Of a stretch of 41,054 nucleotides of DNA, positions 28,822 through 37,605 are shown piece after piece. This stretch comes from Chromatiaceae bacterium (GTDB taxonomy: Bacteria > Pseudomonadota > Gammaproteobacteria > Chromatiales > Chromatiaceae). Position 1 is the stretch's first letter. Every line of letters starts with the position of its first letter. The DNA lies in the NCBI GenBank assembly GCA_028277905.1, contig JANQFI010000495.1, forward strand, positions 1-41,054, in the 5' to 3' direction. The translations under genes were made by a program, and so were the position numbers. The notes under the pieces were generated by a model. The model saw only the letters and a program-made list of their open reading frames with translations. It had not been told where the DNA came from and ran no database searches.

Positions 28822-30270
28822 ATGTCTGCTTCCCGGGTCGTTTCGCTCTCGATCCAGCGGCTCGACCGGCCTCGGCCCGCGGTCCGGGCGCTGGGAGCAT
28901 CGGTGGCGAAGCCGCGGGTCGGTACCGCTCCGGCCAAGTCGGCTGGCTCCAAGGCGCTTGTCGAGCCGATGCGCTTTCTGCCCGAGGTGCGGGGCTTCCT
29001 GCGGCGGAAGATCGCGACCCTGACCGCGCGCGCGCGCAGGCTCGGCCGGCTCACCCCGGAATCGGTCGGGATCCGGGCCAAGGACAGGCCCTTTGCCCCG
29101 TCGCAGGCCCATTTCCGGGCCGCCAACGCCAGGCTCGGCGCCATCGATCGGCAGATCGCCGCACGCCTCGCCTTCCTGCGGGAGCACTGGTCCCGCGGGA
29201 CCCCGGAGCAGGCCCTGGTCTACATGGCCCTGGTGGAGCGGGAGATCGACCGGGCGCGGCGTGCCTTCGGGATGTTCTTCGAGGTCTTCAGCCAGCGCGG
29301 CTCCACCTTCGCGCCGGCGCTCGCGGCCCACGACGCCATTGCCGAGGACTGCTACGCGGCCATCCGCAAAGCCGCGCCCTTGGTGTTCCGTGGGCCGTTG
29401 CTCAAGCCATTGACCTACATGGAGCACGGCTACTCGCCCGCAACCACCAGGCGCGGTATCAGATTGGCCCGGCTGCTGGGGGAGGCGAACCCCTTCCCGC
29501 TGATCCGCATCCCCTGGGATCGGGACAACCCCTGGCAGGCGGTCTTCCTCCACGAGGTCGCCCACAACCTGCAAGCAGACCTGGGACTCTGGCACGAGAA
29601 CCAGAGCGCGGTGGGCCGCAGGCTGGCGCGCACGCCGGCCGACCCCTTGTCCGGTGCGATCTACCGCCGCTGGCACAAGGAGATCTTCGCCGATCTCGCG
29701 GCCCTGCTGCTGGGCGGGCCGGCGGCGGCCTGGGGCATGCTCGACTTCCTCGCCCACCCGTCGCCCAAGACCATGACCTACAAGCCCGGCGGGGCCCACC
29801 CGACGGGCTACCTGCGGGGCCTGATCCTGGCGGAGATGCTCGATCGCATGGGCTTCGCGGACGCGTCCGGTCGCGTGAAGCGGGCCTGGCGGGGTCTCTA
29901 CAGCCTCAAGCGGGGTAGTCGTATGCCGTCCCCATTGATCGCCAGTGCGCCGGTCGCGATCCCGGCCGTGGTGGACGAGATCGCGTACCAGACCCGTACG
30001 GCGCTGGGCCATCGCTCGCTGGCGGACGTGATCCCGTTTCGGCGGGCCGACGAGCGCTCGATCCGCGCCGGTGCGCGGCTTCTGGCATCCGGGAAGGTGC
30101 CGGCCCACCTGCCGCCCCGGTTTCTGGTGAGCGCGAGTCGCTATGCCTTGGAGCTGGGTGCCGACGCCCGGGCGGTCTCCCGCCTCGCGATTCGCCACCT
30201 GAGCGCGCGGCGAGGCCTTGTGCATGCGGCTCGCAGCGCGCCACGTCGAACCGGGGCCATCGCCGCCTGA
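28822..30270 (+). CDS. Putative zinc metallopeptidase (HExxH)
   Basis: A 482-residue protein with HEVAH at 244-248 in the context VFLHEVAHNLQADLGLW, followed by WHKEIFADLAALLLGGPAAA (E287), the layout of a gluzincin-type active site (HExxH plus a downstream E in ExxxD). The N-terminal 200 residues are basic and helical (RFLPEVRGFLRRKIATLTAR), and the C-terminal 150 residues are also Arg-rich. There is no signal peptide. It has GGAG 10 bp before the ATG and lies 39 bp after the charge-partitioned gene. It is a natural candidate for processing that product. Peptidase family not identified; catalytic competence inferred from the motif only. Confidence 0.65.
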   Translation: MSASRVVSLSIQRLDRPRPAVRALGASVAKPRVGTAPAKSAGSKALVEPMRFLPEVRGFLRRKIATLTARARRLGRLTPESVGIRAKDRPFAPSQAHFRAANARLGAIDRQIAARLAFLREHWSRGTPEQALVYMALVEREIDRARRAFGMFFEVFSQRGSTFAPALAAHDAIAEDCYAAIRKAAPLVFRGPLLKPLTYMEHGYSPATTRRGIRLARLLGEANPFPLIRIPWDRDNPWQAVFLHEVAHNLQADLGLWHENQSAVGRRLARTPADPLSGAIYRRWHKEIFADLAALLLGGPAAAWGMLDFLAHPSPKTMTYKPGGAHPTGYLRGLILAEMLDRMGFADASGRVKRAWRGLYSLKRGSRMPSPLIASAPVAIPAVVDEIAYQTRTALGHRSLADVIPFRRADERSIRAGARLLASGKVPAHLPPRFLVSASRYALELGADARAVSRLAIRHLSARRGLVHAARSAPRRTGAIAA

Positions 30271-30333
30271 GAATCCGGGTAACACCCATAGCCACCAGGG
30301 CCCGAAGCCGGGCCCTGCGCCGGAGGCAAGACC

Positions 30334-32196
30334 ATGACCGACCAGACCAGCCCGAATGCCCTCATGGAGCGCAGCCAGTCCGCGATGGCCCTGGACGACC
30401 TGATCCGCAAGCATCTGCGGGTCGGCGATCCGCGCGACCCGACGGCGGTGGCCGAGGCGCTGCGCCAGCGCTACACGGACGAGCGCGACGCCCTGGCACA
30501 GGAGGCCGCGGGCCTGCCTTTTCACAAGGTCACGCGGATCGATGCACGTGCCCCCGCGGAGAATACCGTGCGCGCCGAGGAGCAGCAGGCGAAGGGGGAC
30601 GTCAACGCCGACCTCAACGCCCTGCTCGGCAACGCCCTGCTCAAGGACATCCACCCCGAGCTGCGGGGCTGGTCCCAGACCATCCGCCAGTCGGTGCTGG
30701 AGGGCACTGCCTCGGCACGCTTCGCGCTGGACCCCTACCAGCGGGACAGGTCCATGGCCGCGCGCCGACTGCTCGGCGACTACGCCCGGGTGGCCCGCTA
30801 CGTGGGCGCCTTGACGCCAAACATGAGCATCCACTATCGCCAGCTGGCGAAGAGCCTGGACGAGGTGGCCAATGTGATCCTGGTGACCATGGGCGACGCC
30901 CTGGCCCAGGTGGGCTACGGCGGCGGACGCTTCCTGCTGCAGGCCCCGGCCAGCGAGCTGGCGGCTCGCCGCGATGCCGTGGTCAATGCCCTGCGCAACC
31001 TGGTGGGGACCACCCGCGAGGCCTTCGGACCCAACGACTGGCCCCGCGGCCTTTATGCCTACCGCGGCACCCTGGACTTCCTGGAGGACAACGGCCTGAC
31101 CGACCTGCGCGCGTTATTCCAGGAGAACAACGTGGCCCGCACCCTGGACGAGGTCGTGCACTGGGCCACCCGCGGGGCCTCGGAGGACCTGCGTGCGCTG
31201 GGCTCAACCGCGCTGCTCGCCCTGTCGCGCTTCCGCCGGCTGGATTCCATGCTGCGCGACCGGGTGGAGCCGGAGGCGCCGGCCCTGGCGGCCTATCTCA
31301 CCGCGATCCGGCTGTTCCTGGATGCCTTCGAGAACGCGGGCTCCGGCTACCGGCTGCTCTACGTGGCCCGCCCGCCCATCTCCTTCTACGGCCTCTATGG
31401 TGTCGGCGGCCCGGACGATCCGACCCGGCGCCTGATCGAGGTCATACAGCGCCGCGGCGAGCTCGCCCAGGCGCTGGACTGCTACCTGAGCTGCGGCTGC
31501 ACCGACGACCTGGTGCGCTGCCAGATCATGCTGGACAAGCTCCTCTACGACACCGACCGGGCCATCGATCTCTACGTCCTGAGCGGCAGCCAGGGCAGCG
31601 GCCCGGCGGAGCAGCGGGCGGTGGCCTATGGGCTGATCGCCGACCGGCTGCTGCGCTGCCCGCCCGGGACCGTGTGCAAGCCCCAATGCGAGCCGGTGCC
31701 TCCTAACGGCCTCGACCCGAACATCGTCACCGACACAGCGGAAGACCTGCCGCCGCCCCAGTTGCAGGAGGTGCAATGCGAGCCAACCGGCAGCTGCGTG
31801 CCCCTGGCCTGTGTCGACCGACATCCGGGCCTGCGCACCACCATCGAAGGGATTCGCGACGAGCTTTGGTATCCGGGCAGCCTAACCGCGGTCGCGCCCT
31901 GCGCTATCGCCGCCGACCCCGCGTTCGGCCACGAACAGCTCACCCTGGTGCGCGAGGAGCTGTGCGTCCAGCGGGATGCCGAGGATGCCTGGGAGCACCT
32001 GTTGCAGACCATGGCCCCGTCTTGCCGCTTCCAGGGGGATCTGATGGCCCCGACCAGGGCGCTCTTGGATGCCACGGTCGCGGAGGTCGAGAGACTCGAC
32101 GCCACGGTCTCCTGCCCGCAGGACTTCAGCATCCCGCCGCACTTCGAGACCAGCCTGGCCGCGCTGGGCTACCTGCGCGGCTCCAAGGGCGAATAG
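30334..32196 (+). CDS. Large helical protein of unknown function with Cys-rich C-terminal region
   Basis: A 620-residue protein of no recognised family; GGAGG precedes the ATG. Residues 1-480 appear almost wholly alpha-helical (LAKSLDEVANVILVTMGDAL, LRALGSTALLALSRFRRLDS), perhaps a helical-repeat scaffold. Residues about 385-400 contain CYLSCGC. From about 449 the chain becomes Cys/Pro-rich: CPPGTVCKPQCEP, VQCEPTGSCVPLAC. The clustered Cys residues suggest a metal site or disulfides. No membrane helix or signal peptide is visible. It is the largest product of the operon and may be its structural or adaptor component; that is inference from size and context only. Confidence 0.75.
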   Translation: MTDQTSPNALMERSQSAMALDDLIRKHLRVGDPRDPTAVAEALRQRYTDERDALAQEAAGLPFHKVTRIDARAPAENTVRAEEQQAKGDVNADLNALLGNALLKDIHPELRGWSQTIRQSVLEGTASARFALDPYQRDRSMAARRLLGDYARVARYVGALTPNMSIHYRQLAKSLDEVANVILVTMGDALAQVGYGGGRFLLQAPASELAARRDAVVNALRNLVGTTREAFGPNDWPRGLYAYRGTLDFLEDNGLTDLRALFQENNVARTLDEVVHWATRGASEDLRALGSTALLALSRFRRLDSMLRDRVEPEAPALAAYLTAIRLFLDAFENAGSGYRLLYVARPPISFYGLYGVGGPDDPTRRLIEVIQRRGELAQALDCYLSCGCTDDLVRCQIMLDKLLYDTDRAIDLYVLSGSQGSGPAEQRAVAYGLIADRLLRCPPGTVCKPQCEPVPPNGLDPNIVTDTAEDLPPPQLQEVQCEPTGSCVPLACVDRHPGLRTTIEGIRDELWYPGSLTAVAPCAIAADPAFGHEQLTLVREELCVQRDAEDAWEHLLQTMAPSCRFQGDLMAPTRALLDATVAEVERLDATVSCPQDFSIPPHFETSLAALGYLRGSKGE

Positions 32197-32244
32197 GTCC
32201 CGCGGCCGCAGGCGTCTCACAGGGTCTACATTCGGAGAGCAACC

Positions 32245-33063
32245 ATGGCACAAGCAGCCTGGCCCAGAGTTTTCAAAGACATGTGCGGTACACCGGACTT
32301 CGATTCCGTGACGGAGCAGCTGACCCAAGCCCAAAGGGGCATCGGCGAGATCAAGCGCTGGACGGTCGCCGTGGACGCCTCCCTGCTGACCTTGCGCAAG
32401 GCCGTCGAAGGCGGACTGGACCAGATGGCCGGTTTCGGCGAGCGGCTCTGTGTCGTGGAGCGACGGACGGACGACTTCCTGGCCCTTGCGGCGGAACAGG
32501 ACAACCGGGTGGGCGAGCTGCGCGGATCTCTGGTCGAGCAAGGCAACCGGGTCAATGCCTTCGAGGGCGAGCTCAAATCCGCAGTCGAGTCATTCGGCCG
32601 GCTCCAGTCTGGGCTGGAGCAGGCCGTGCAAGGTCTGGCGCGTGCCAGCGACAGCATCGCCCTGCACGAGAAGCGGTTGGGCGAGGCCGACGCGCACATC
32701 AGGGCTCAGGCCGGCGCCATCGAGGCCTTGACGACCGACGTCGCTGTGCTCAAGGCCTGGGTGGCCAGGTCGAGTCGACGCTGGAACCTGTTGTGGGCAT
32801 GGATCCAGCTCTTGCCACTGCGCCTGCCCGGTTGTCCTGCCACGCCCTATTCCGACCTGCTGCAAGGGTCGGGTCACAAAGACCTGGATGCGGTCGCCGC
32901 CGCCAACGCGAGCGAGCTTGCGCAGAAGCTCAAGGAGCAGAATGCGCGCGCGAAGTCGGTGGACGATGACCCGGACGAGGACGACGCGGATGAGCTGATC
33001 CGCATCGCGCTAAGGATCGGCGGCGCCGCCGCCGCGACCGGCACGCGCAGGCGAGGCAAGTAG
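32245..33063 (+). CDS. Coiled-coil protein with amphipathic Trp-rich segment
   Basis: A 272-residue unknown protein with a GGAG ribosome binding site. Residues about 20-175 have heptad-like spacing of Leu/Val/Ala with Gln/Glu/Arg (VEQGNRVNAFEGELKSAVES), suggesting a long coiled coil. Residues about 180-200 form SSRRWNLLWAWIQLLPLRLP, a short Trp/Leu-rich segment that could insert in or lie on a membrane. The tail contains DDDPDEDDADE and ends TRRRGK, a small-scale version of the acidic/basic layout of the first gene. The function may be a tether or a spacer. Confidence 0.72.
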   Translation: MAQAAWPRVFKDMCGTPDFDSVTEQLTQAQRGIGEIKRWTVAVDASLLTLRKAVEGGLDQMAGFGERLCVVERRTDDFLALAAEQDNRVGELRGSLVEQGNRVNAFEGELKSAVESFGRLQSGLEQAVQGLARASDSIALHEKRLGEADAHIRAQAGAIEALTTDVAVLKAWVARSSRRWNLLWAWIQLLPLRLPGCPATPYSDLLQGSGHKDLDAVAAANASELAQKLKEQNARAKSVDDDPDEDDADELIRIALRIGGAAAATGTRRRGK

Positions 33064-33117
33064 CCCGGGCCAGCGCCGGCGTCTCGCGAGCGTCCCCGAA
33101 TCGACGGAGCCAAGACC

Positions 33118-34230
33118 ATGTCCAACCCCTACGAGAACTACGAGACCGTGACCCGCCTGTGGCAGCGCTTCGTCAGGGAGCAGCTCGGCCAGCTCCCGCC
33201 GGAGGAGCGCAAGCAGCTGGAGCTGGAGCTGGAACGCCGCTTCGGGGAGCTGCAGCAGGGCGCAGCGGGCAGCGAGCCCTTCGGCTTCCCCGAGCTGATC
33301 GGCTTCGGCGGCCAGGGCGTGCAGTCCTTTGGCGAGCTGTCCTATCCGCACCTGATGCCGGACTTCGACGAGTCGGTCATCCCGAGCCAGCTGCATGCCG
33401 CCGCCGAGCTCTACTACATCTACAACCACGAGAAGATGAAGGTCTTCCAGGCCGCAGACGTGTTGCGCCAGTTGTTCAACCTGGGGCGCATGCGCATCCA
33501 GCGGGGCCCGGGCGCCCGCACCCTGTACATCCTGGAGAAGTGGAAGCCGCTGCGCTATTCGCTGCGCGACCGCATGATCGCGTACCGGCGCGTGTTCAAC
33601 TACGGCACCGCGGCGGCGCCGGCCGGGGCCGTTGTCAACCAGGGATTCCACCGTCATTTGGTGGCCTTCATGTCCGCGATGGCGCAGTACTTCCGGGACC
33701 TCACCGTGGGCGAGGTCATCCGCGGCTCCCAGGACATCGACGACCGCCCCTTCGGCAACCTGGCCACTATCCAGCGCCTGGGCGTGGACCTGCGCTATGC
33801 CCTGGACCGGGCGAGCTACGGCAACATCCTGGCCCTCACGCACGAGGTCGGGCACTACCTGAAGACGCTGCTCGAGCTCTTCGACCAGCCGGACATCAAG
33901 AAGTCGTTCGACGCCAATACCAAGTGGGACACCCTGGAGGCCATCTCCAACCGGCACCTGGGCGGTGCGGCGGAGCTGTCCCAGCGGGCCAAGATGGCCG
34001 AGAGCGGCCGGCGGATCCTGGTGTGGATCGCCGACCAGGACTTCGACACCACCGCCGACCCGCTGGTCTTCCGCTCCGAGGCAAGACCCTTCGGTGCCCA
34101 TGCCGAGGCCTGGATCGCCGCCTATCGCATGACCGCCGAGGGGCGCGGCTTCTCCGGCGTGGGCTCGACGGTGCGCGGTGCGGTCGGGCTCAGGAAGCGG
34201 CGCAATGCGGACCTGGCCATGGTGTCTTGA
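33118..34230 (+). CDS. Second HExxH-containing protein
   Basis: A 370-residue protein with HEVGH at 242-246 in ALTHEVGHYLKTLLELFDQP. It is unrelated in overall sequence to the first metallopeptidase of the operon, although both place the motif near residue 243. A third zinc ligand is not obvious; E residues in HLGGAAELSQRAKMAES or HAEAWIAAYRM are candidates. The N-terminal 45 residues are helical and charged, then come Gly/Phe-rich stretches (FGFPELIGFGGQGVQSFGEL). No signal peptide. The GGAG site lies 9 bp before the ATG. It may be a peptidase or a degenerate relative used for binding. Confidence 0.6.
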   Translation: MSNPYENYETVTRLWQRFVREQLGQLPPEERKQLELELERRFGELQQGAAGSEPFGFPELIGFGGQGVQSFGELSYPHLMPDFDESVIPSQLHAAAELYYIYNHEKMKVFQAADVLRQLFNLGRMRIQRGPGARTLYILEKWKPLRYSLRDRMIAYRRVFNYGTAAAPAGAVVNQGFHRHLVAFMSAMAQYFRDLTVGEVIRGSQDIDDRPFGNLATIQRLGVDLRYALDRASYGNILALTHEVGHYLKTLLELFDQPDIKKSFDANTKWDTLEAISNRHLGGAAELSQRAKMAESGRRILVWIADQDFDTTADPLVFRSEARPFGAHAEAWIAAYRMTAEGRGFSGVGSTVRGAVGLRKRRNADLAMVS

Positions 34231-34267
34231 GACCGGTAGCGGTTGATCCGGCCCGCGAGATAGGCCC

Positions 34268-35125
34268 ATGGACAGCCTGCCGCCGCTGCAGCTCAGCCTG
34301 GTCCGCCGGGGATGGTCCTGCATCCTCGACGTTCGGCTGGCGCTGGCCCCGCTCGGACCATTGCTGGCGCTGCGGCTCGCCGAGGAGCTGCCGGTATGCA
34401 TGGGCCCGACCATGTGGGAGATGCTCGACCAGACCGCCTATTTCGCCGCGGATCCCGAGGCCATGTTCACGGACCCCCTGTTGCCGGAGGGCTATCCGCG
34501 CGGGTTCTTCGACGGCCCGGCCCTCGCCCAGTGGGAAAGGACCCGAGAGCTGGAGGGGCTGTCGTCCCGCGGGATCTACTGGGCGGCCGATGCCCTGGCC
34601 CAGTCGTCCTTCCCGAAGGAAGTGGACGCCTTGGTCCTGCGCCGCTTCGACGCCTTCGGCGAGCGGCTCGAGGTGCGGTTGCACGAGGCCAGGCCGGAGC
34701 TGCGCGCCGTGGCGAGCCTCCCGCTCATGGAGGGCAGCATCAGCGCCCTGGCGCTGGCGGCGGCCATGACTCGCTATCGCCCGCGGGTCCTGAGCCTCTC
34801 GGCCCCTGATCCAACCGAGCCGCCGCCTTTGTGCCGACTCTTGACCCAGTGCGGCATCCCGGCCCGGCGGTTGGATGAGGACGAGAGCCGCGGCACGCGG
34901 CAGGCGCTGGCCCCGCTGCTCGTGCACACCGGGGTCATGGACCTGCTCTGGGCCGGTCTGCCCGTGATTGCGGTCCACCTGGTGGTCCCCAGGGGGCTGG
35001 ACCTGATGCCCGCCGCGGAGGAGCCGGAGCACCTTGGCCAGCTCGATCTCACGGACGAGGCGGACCCGGCCGCAGGTGGCTGGGACTGGCAGGATGCCTC
35101 GGCCTACTGGTATCCATTGCCATGA
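34268..35125 (+). CDS. Unknown protein, translationally coupled to DUF4438 gene
   Basis: 285 residues, no recognised family. The N terminus (LQLSLVRRGWSCILDVRLAL) and the middle (LPLMEGSISALALAAAMTRY) look like an alpha/beta soluble domain. There are several Trp and Tyr residues near the C terminus (GGWDWQDASAYWYPLP) and no membrane helix. The stop codon overlaps the next start in an ATGA arrangement, so the two products are probably made in equal amounts and may act together. Confidence 0.7.
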   Translation: MDSLPPLQLSLVRRGWSCILDVRLALAPLGPLLALRLAEELPVCMGPTMWEMLDQTAYFAADPEAMFTDPLLPEGYPRGFFDGPALAQWERTRELEGLSSRGIYWAADALAQSSFPKEVDALVLRRFDAFGERLEVRLHEARPELRAVASLPLMEGSISALALAAAMTRYRPRVLSLSAPDPTEPPPLCRLLTQCGIPARRLDEDESRGTRQALAPLLVHTGVMDLLWAGLPVIAVHLVVPRGLDLMPAAEEPEHLGQLDLTDEADPAAGGWDWQDASAYWYPLP

Positions 35126-36225
35126 GCGCCCGTCCCTCTCCGGCCTGGAACCCCGTCGCGGATGTGCCCCTGCCCGGTCCGCCGCTGGCACCGCCGCTGC
35201 CGTCGCGGCTGCGCCAAGCCGGGGTCCCGCGGATCAACCTGGATGCCCTGCCGATGGTGGCCCTGGCCGCTGTGATAGTCCCGCCTGGTGCCTGCCGCGG
35301 CGGCACCGAGGTGCGGACCAGCGGGTTGCCACCGCTTCCCGGCCCTGGTGGGATCGTGCTGACCCATCGGGTGGGTGACCGCTGCGTCGGCCTCGCCGCC
35401 GACCGGCTGGAGCCCGGGGCGGCGGTTCAGGCCCCAGGCTGCGCGCCTGTCACCTGGACCCGCCTCGACGGCTCCGCGGGCCGGACCCGGGCCGATGCGC
35501 TCAATCGCGCGCTCAACGACACCGCCTGTATCGGCAACCGCGTCCTGGTCCTGACCGGGCCGGCCCGCGGGCAACGCGGTGTCGTGACCGGTATGCACGG
35601 GGCCTGCGGGCATGTCAGTGTCGACTTCCCGCCCAAGGTCCTGCGCCGGCTGCGTGTCGGCGACCGGCTCCAGATCTACGCGCAGGGTCAGGGCCTGCGC
35701 ATGCTCGACCATCCCGAGCTCAGGCTCCGGCACTGCTCGCCGCGGCTCCTGCGTGGCTGGGGTCTGGCCTCGAAGCCCCCGCGGCTCTTGGTGCCGGTCA
35801 CTCACCGCCTGCCTGGCGGGCTGCTCGAGGCGGCGGCCGGCAGCCGGCGGCCGCTTCACTATCGGATCCGCGATGCCGGTTCGGCTCAGGGCCGCCGCCT
35901 CGGCCTGTCCAGGCTGCGCTTCGGGGATCTGGTGGCGGTGCGCCACCCCGGAGCCTCGAGCCCAGCGGGAGCGCGCGGCCTGACGACCATCGCGGTGGTG
36001 GTCTCGGGTGAGGCCCCGTTCAGCGGCCTGGGGCCGGGCCTTCTGACGCTGATCTGGGGCTCCGGCGGGCACCTCGAACCCGTCCAGGATCCCCGTGCCA
36101 ACCTCGCCGCGGTGCTGAGGCTGCGTCCATTGCCCAAGTCCAGCCGCCGGCGCCCTGGGAAGATCTATCGCGCGCGCAGCTCGATCGGTGCTCCAGGGTC
36201 CGTACGCATCGGAGAAATCGCATGA
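35122..36225 (+). CDS. DUF4438 family protein
   Basis: A 367-residue protein that follows the DUF4438 pattern closely: INLDALPMVALAAVI, GIVLTHRVGDRCVGLAADRLEPG, CIGNRVLVLTGPARGQRGVV, TGMHGACGHVSVDFP, VGDRLQIYAQGQGLRMLDHP, LLVPVTHRLPGGL and LRFGDLVAVRHP. DUF4438 is known mostly from thermophiles and anaerobes as a beta-rich fold of unknown role. Here it carries a Pro-rich N-terminal extension and a basic C-terminal tail of about 40 residues. It overlaps the genes on both sides by 4 bp, so it is firmly embedded in the operon. Family recognition is from memory of conserved blocks. Confidence 0.75.
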   Translation: MSARPSPAWNPVADVPLPGPPLAPPLPSRLRQAGVPRINLDALPMVALAAVIVPPGACRGGTEVRTSGLPPLPGPGGIVLTHRVGDRCVGLAADRLEPGAAVQAPGCAPVTWTRLDGSAGRTRADALNRALNDTACIGNRVLVLTGPARGQRGVVTGMHGACGHVSVDFPPKVLRRLRVGDRLQIYAQGQGLRMLDHPELRLRHCSPRLLRGWGLASKPPRLLVPVTHRLPGGLLEAAAGSRRPLHYRIRDAGSAQGRRLGLSRLRFGDLVAVRHPGASSPAGARGLTTIAVVVSGEAPFSGLGPGLLTLIWGSGGHLEPVQDPRANLAAVLRLRPLPKSSRRRPGKIYRARSSIGAPGSVRIGEIA

Positions 36226-36857
36226 TTGAAGTCCATTCGCAGCTCGAGAGGTCCATTGGCAACGCCCTGGAGTCGGCCGTGCTCCAGGACCTCCGCGTCG
36301 AGGCCGGGGAGGGCTTCATGCCCTATAGGCGGTTCGAGCTGGGCACCGCGGGACCCCGCGGTGCCGGTGCCCGGAAGGCGTTATGGGACCAGCGCTGGGG
36401 CGGCTTCAGCGGTTGGTTCGGCGTCGGTCCGCTGAGCGGGTTCCTGGCCGATCAGGACAAGTCCCCCGCGCTCAACGCCAGGGTCGTCGGGCGTCTCGCG
36501 GCCGAGGGTCTGAGGCCGGGACAGGACCTGGTCTACCGTTTGGTCAACCTGGACCCCGCGGTCGCAGGCAAGAAGCTCCTGTACATCGGCAGCGCCGTGC
36601 GCGGGACTCTGGCCCAGCGTCTTCGCGCCCACGTCCAGGGCAAGCGCAGCGGGAGCCGCTCCCTGCACGAATTCCTCGAGGACCTGCCGAGCCTCGCGAA
36701 GATCCGAGTGGACGTGGGCTGGATCCAGGGCCAAAAGGTTCACCGGGACAAATGGCGCAGCGCAATCAACTACAACGCGGTATTCATCCTGGAAAAGATC
36801 CTGCAGCGCCGCGAGCGACCAAAGTTCTGGAACCCCCGCGACCGAACCTTCGAGTAG
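36222..36857 (+). CDS. GIY-YIG-like domain protein
   Basis: A 211-residue protein. Residues 104-137 read VYRLVN, then LLYIGSA (119-125), then AQRLRAH (131-137), which is the GIY-x-YIG-x-R layout of GIY-YIG nucleases, with VYR in place of GIY. A candidate metal-binding Glu lies at E191 (ILEKILQRRERPKFWNPR), in the position of the family C-terminal Glu followed by Asn. The first 100 residues are a separate Gly-rich domain. It may cut nucleic acid or have lost activity. Start overlaps the DUF4438 stop (ATGA). Not clearly UvrC or a homing endonuclease. Confidence 0.6.
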   Translation: MIEVHSQLERSIGNALESAVLQDLRVEAGEGFMPYRRFELGTAGPRGAGARKALWDQRWGGFSGWFGVGPLSGFLADQDKSPALNARVVGRLAAEGLRPGQDLVYRLVNLDPAVAGKKLLYIGSAVRGTLAQRLRAHVQGKRSGSRSLHEFLEDLPSLAKIRVDVGWIQGQKVHRDKWRSAINYNAVFILEKILQRRERPKFWNPRDRTFE

Positions 36858-36891
36858 ACCCGCCAGACCCCATCCCAGACGGAGGCCACCG

Positions 36892-37599
36892 ATGAAACGC
36901 AGCCAAGACCCCAGACGAGCCGGCCGGCAGGATTTCGCCGACCTCGATGCCTTGGTCCTCGCGGAAATCGAGTCCCTGGGCGAGCAGGCCGCCCTGCCGG
37001 ACGAGGGCATCTCGGAGCCCATGCCGCGCAGGCGCGAGGCGAAGGCACCGGCCCGGCGTCAGGGCCCCAGGACAATGGCCCAAGTCCATCCGCTACGCGG
37101 TGCGCAGGCGGAGCACCGCCTGCCCCGGGGCACCGGAGAGGAGGTCAGGGCCTTGTTCGACGAGTCCTTGGTCCCCGAGCCGGCGCGGGTCGGGTCCGAA
37201 GAGCAGGACGACGGTCCATTGGCGTCGGACCTGTTGAGTGCGGAGGAGCGAGCCTTCGTCGAGCGTGCATCGGGCTTTCTGCGGGGACGGCCCAACGCGG
37301 ACCTGATCCTGGACGGGATCTGGGCCCAGGTGAACGCCGCGCGGCCGGACGGCTTCTATGACCCGCGGGAGGTCGACGCCCCCGACGCAGGCGAGCCGGC
37401 GCTACACGAACCTGCCGAGTCGGCTGGTGTCATCGCCGTCGCGCCCCTGGCGCAGATGCGTGGTGCAGACCCTGCGCCGAAGGGGCCGCGCGCCGCGCCG
37501 CCGGACAGGGACGGGGCACCAGGCCGTCGCTCCGGCGAGCCCGGTACCAGGTCCTCGGAAGCCGGGCAGGGAGCGGACCCGGAACCCTCGCGGGAGTGA
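36892..37599 (+). CDS. Mostly disordered protein with a small helical core
   Basis: 235 residues, unrecognised; GGAGG precedes the ATG. Only residues about 110-165 (LSAEERAFVERASGFLRGRP, LILDGIWAQVNAARPDGFYD) look folded. The rest is Pro/Arg/Glu/Gly-rich low-complexity sequence, and the C-terminal 60 residues are almost certainly disordered. Such proteins often serve as adaptors or secretion/targeting tails, but nothing here shows which. It precedes the serine protease by only 6 bp. Confidence 0.65.
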   Translation: MKRSQDPRRAGRQDFADLDALVLAEIESLGEQAALPDEGISEPMPRRREAKAPARRQGPRTMAQVHPLRGAQAEHRLPRGTGEEVRALFDESLVPEPARVGSEEQDDGPLASDLLSAEERAFVERASGFLRGRPNADLILDGIWAQVNAARPDGFYDPREVDAPDAGEPALHEPAESAGVIAVAPLAQMRGADPAPKGPRAAPPDRDGAPGRRSGEPGTRSSEAGQGADPEPSRE

Positions 37600-37605
37600 C
37601 CTGCC

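Noticed and set aside
27409-30834. 1141-residue leftward frame opposite the start of the unknown operon
   Set aside because: Its length comes from low stop-codon frequency in GC-rich DNA. The rightward genes have ribosome binding sites, HExxH and domain motifs; the leftward frame has none.
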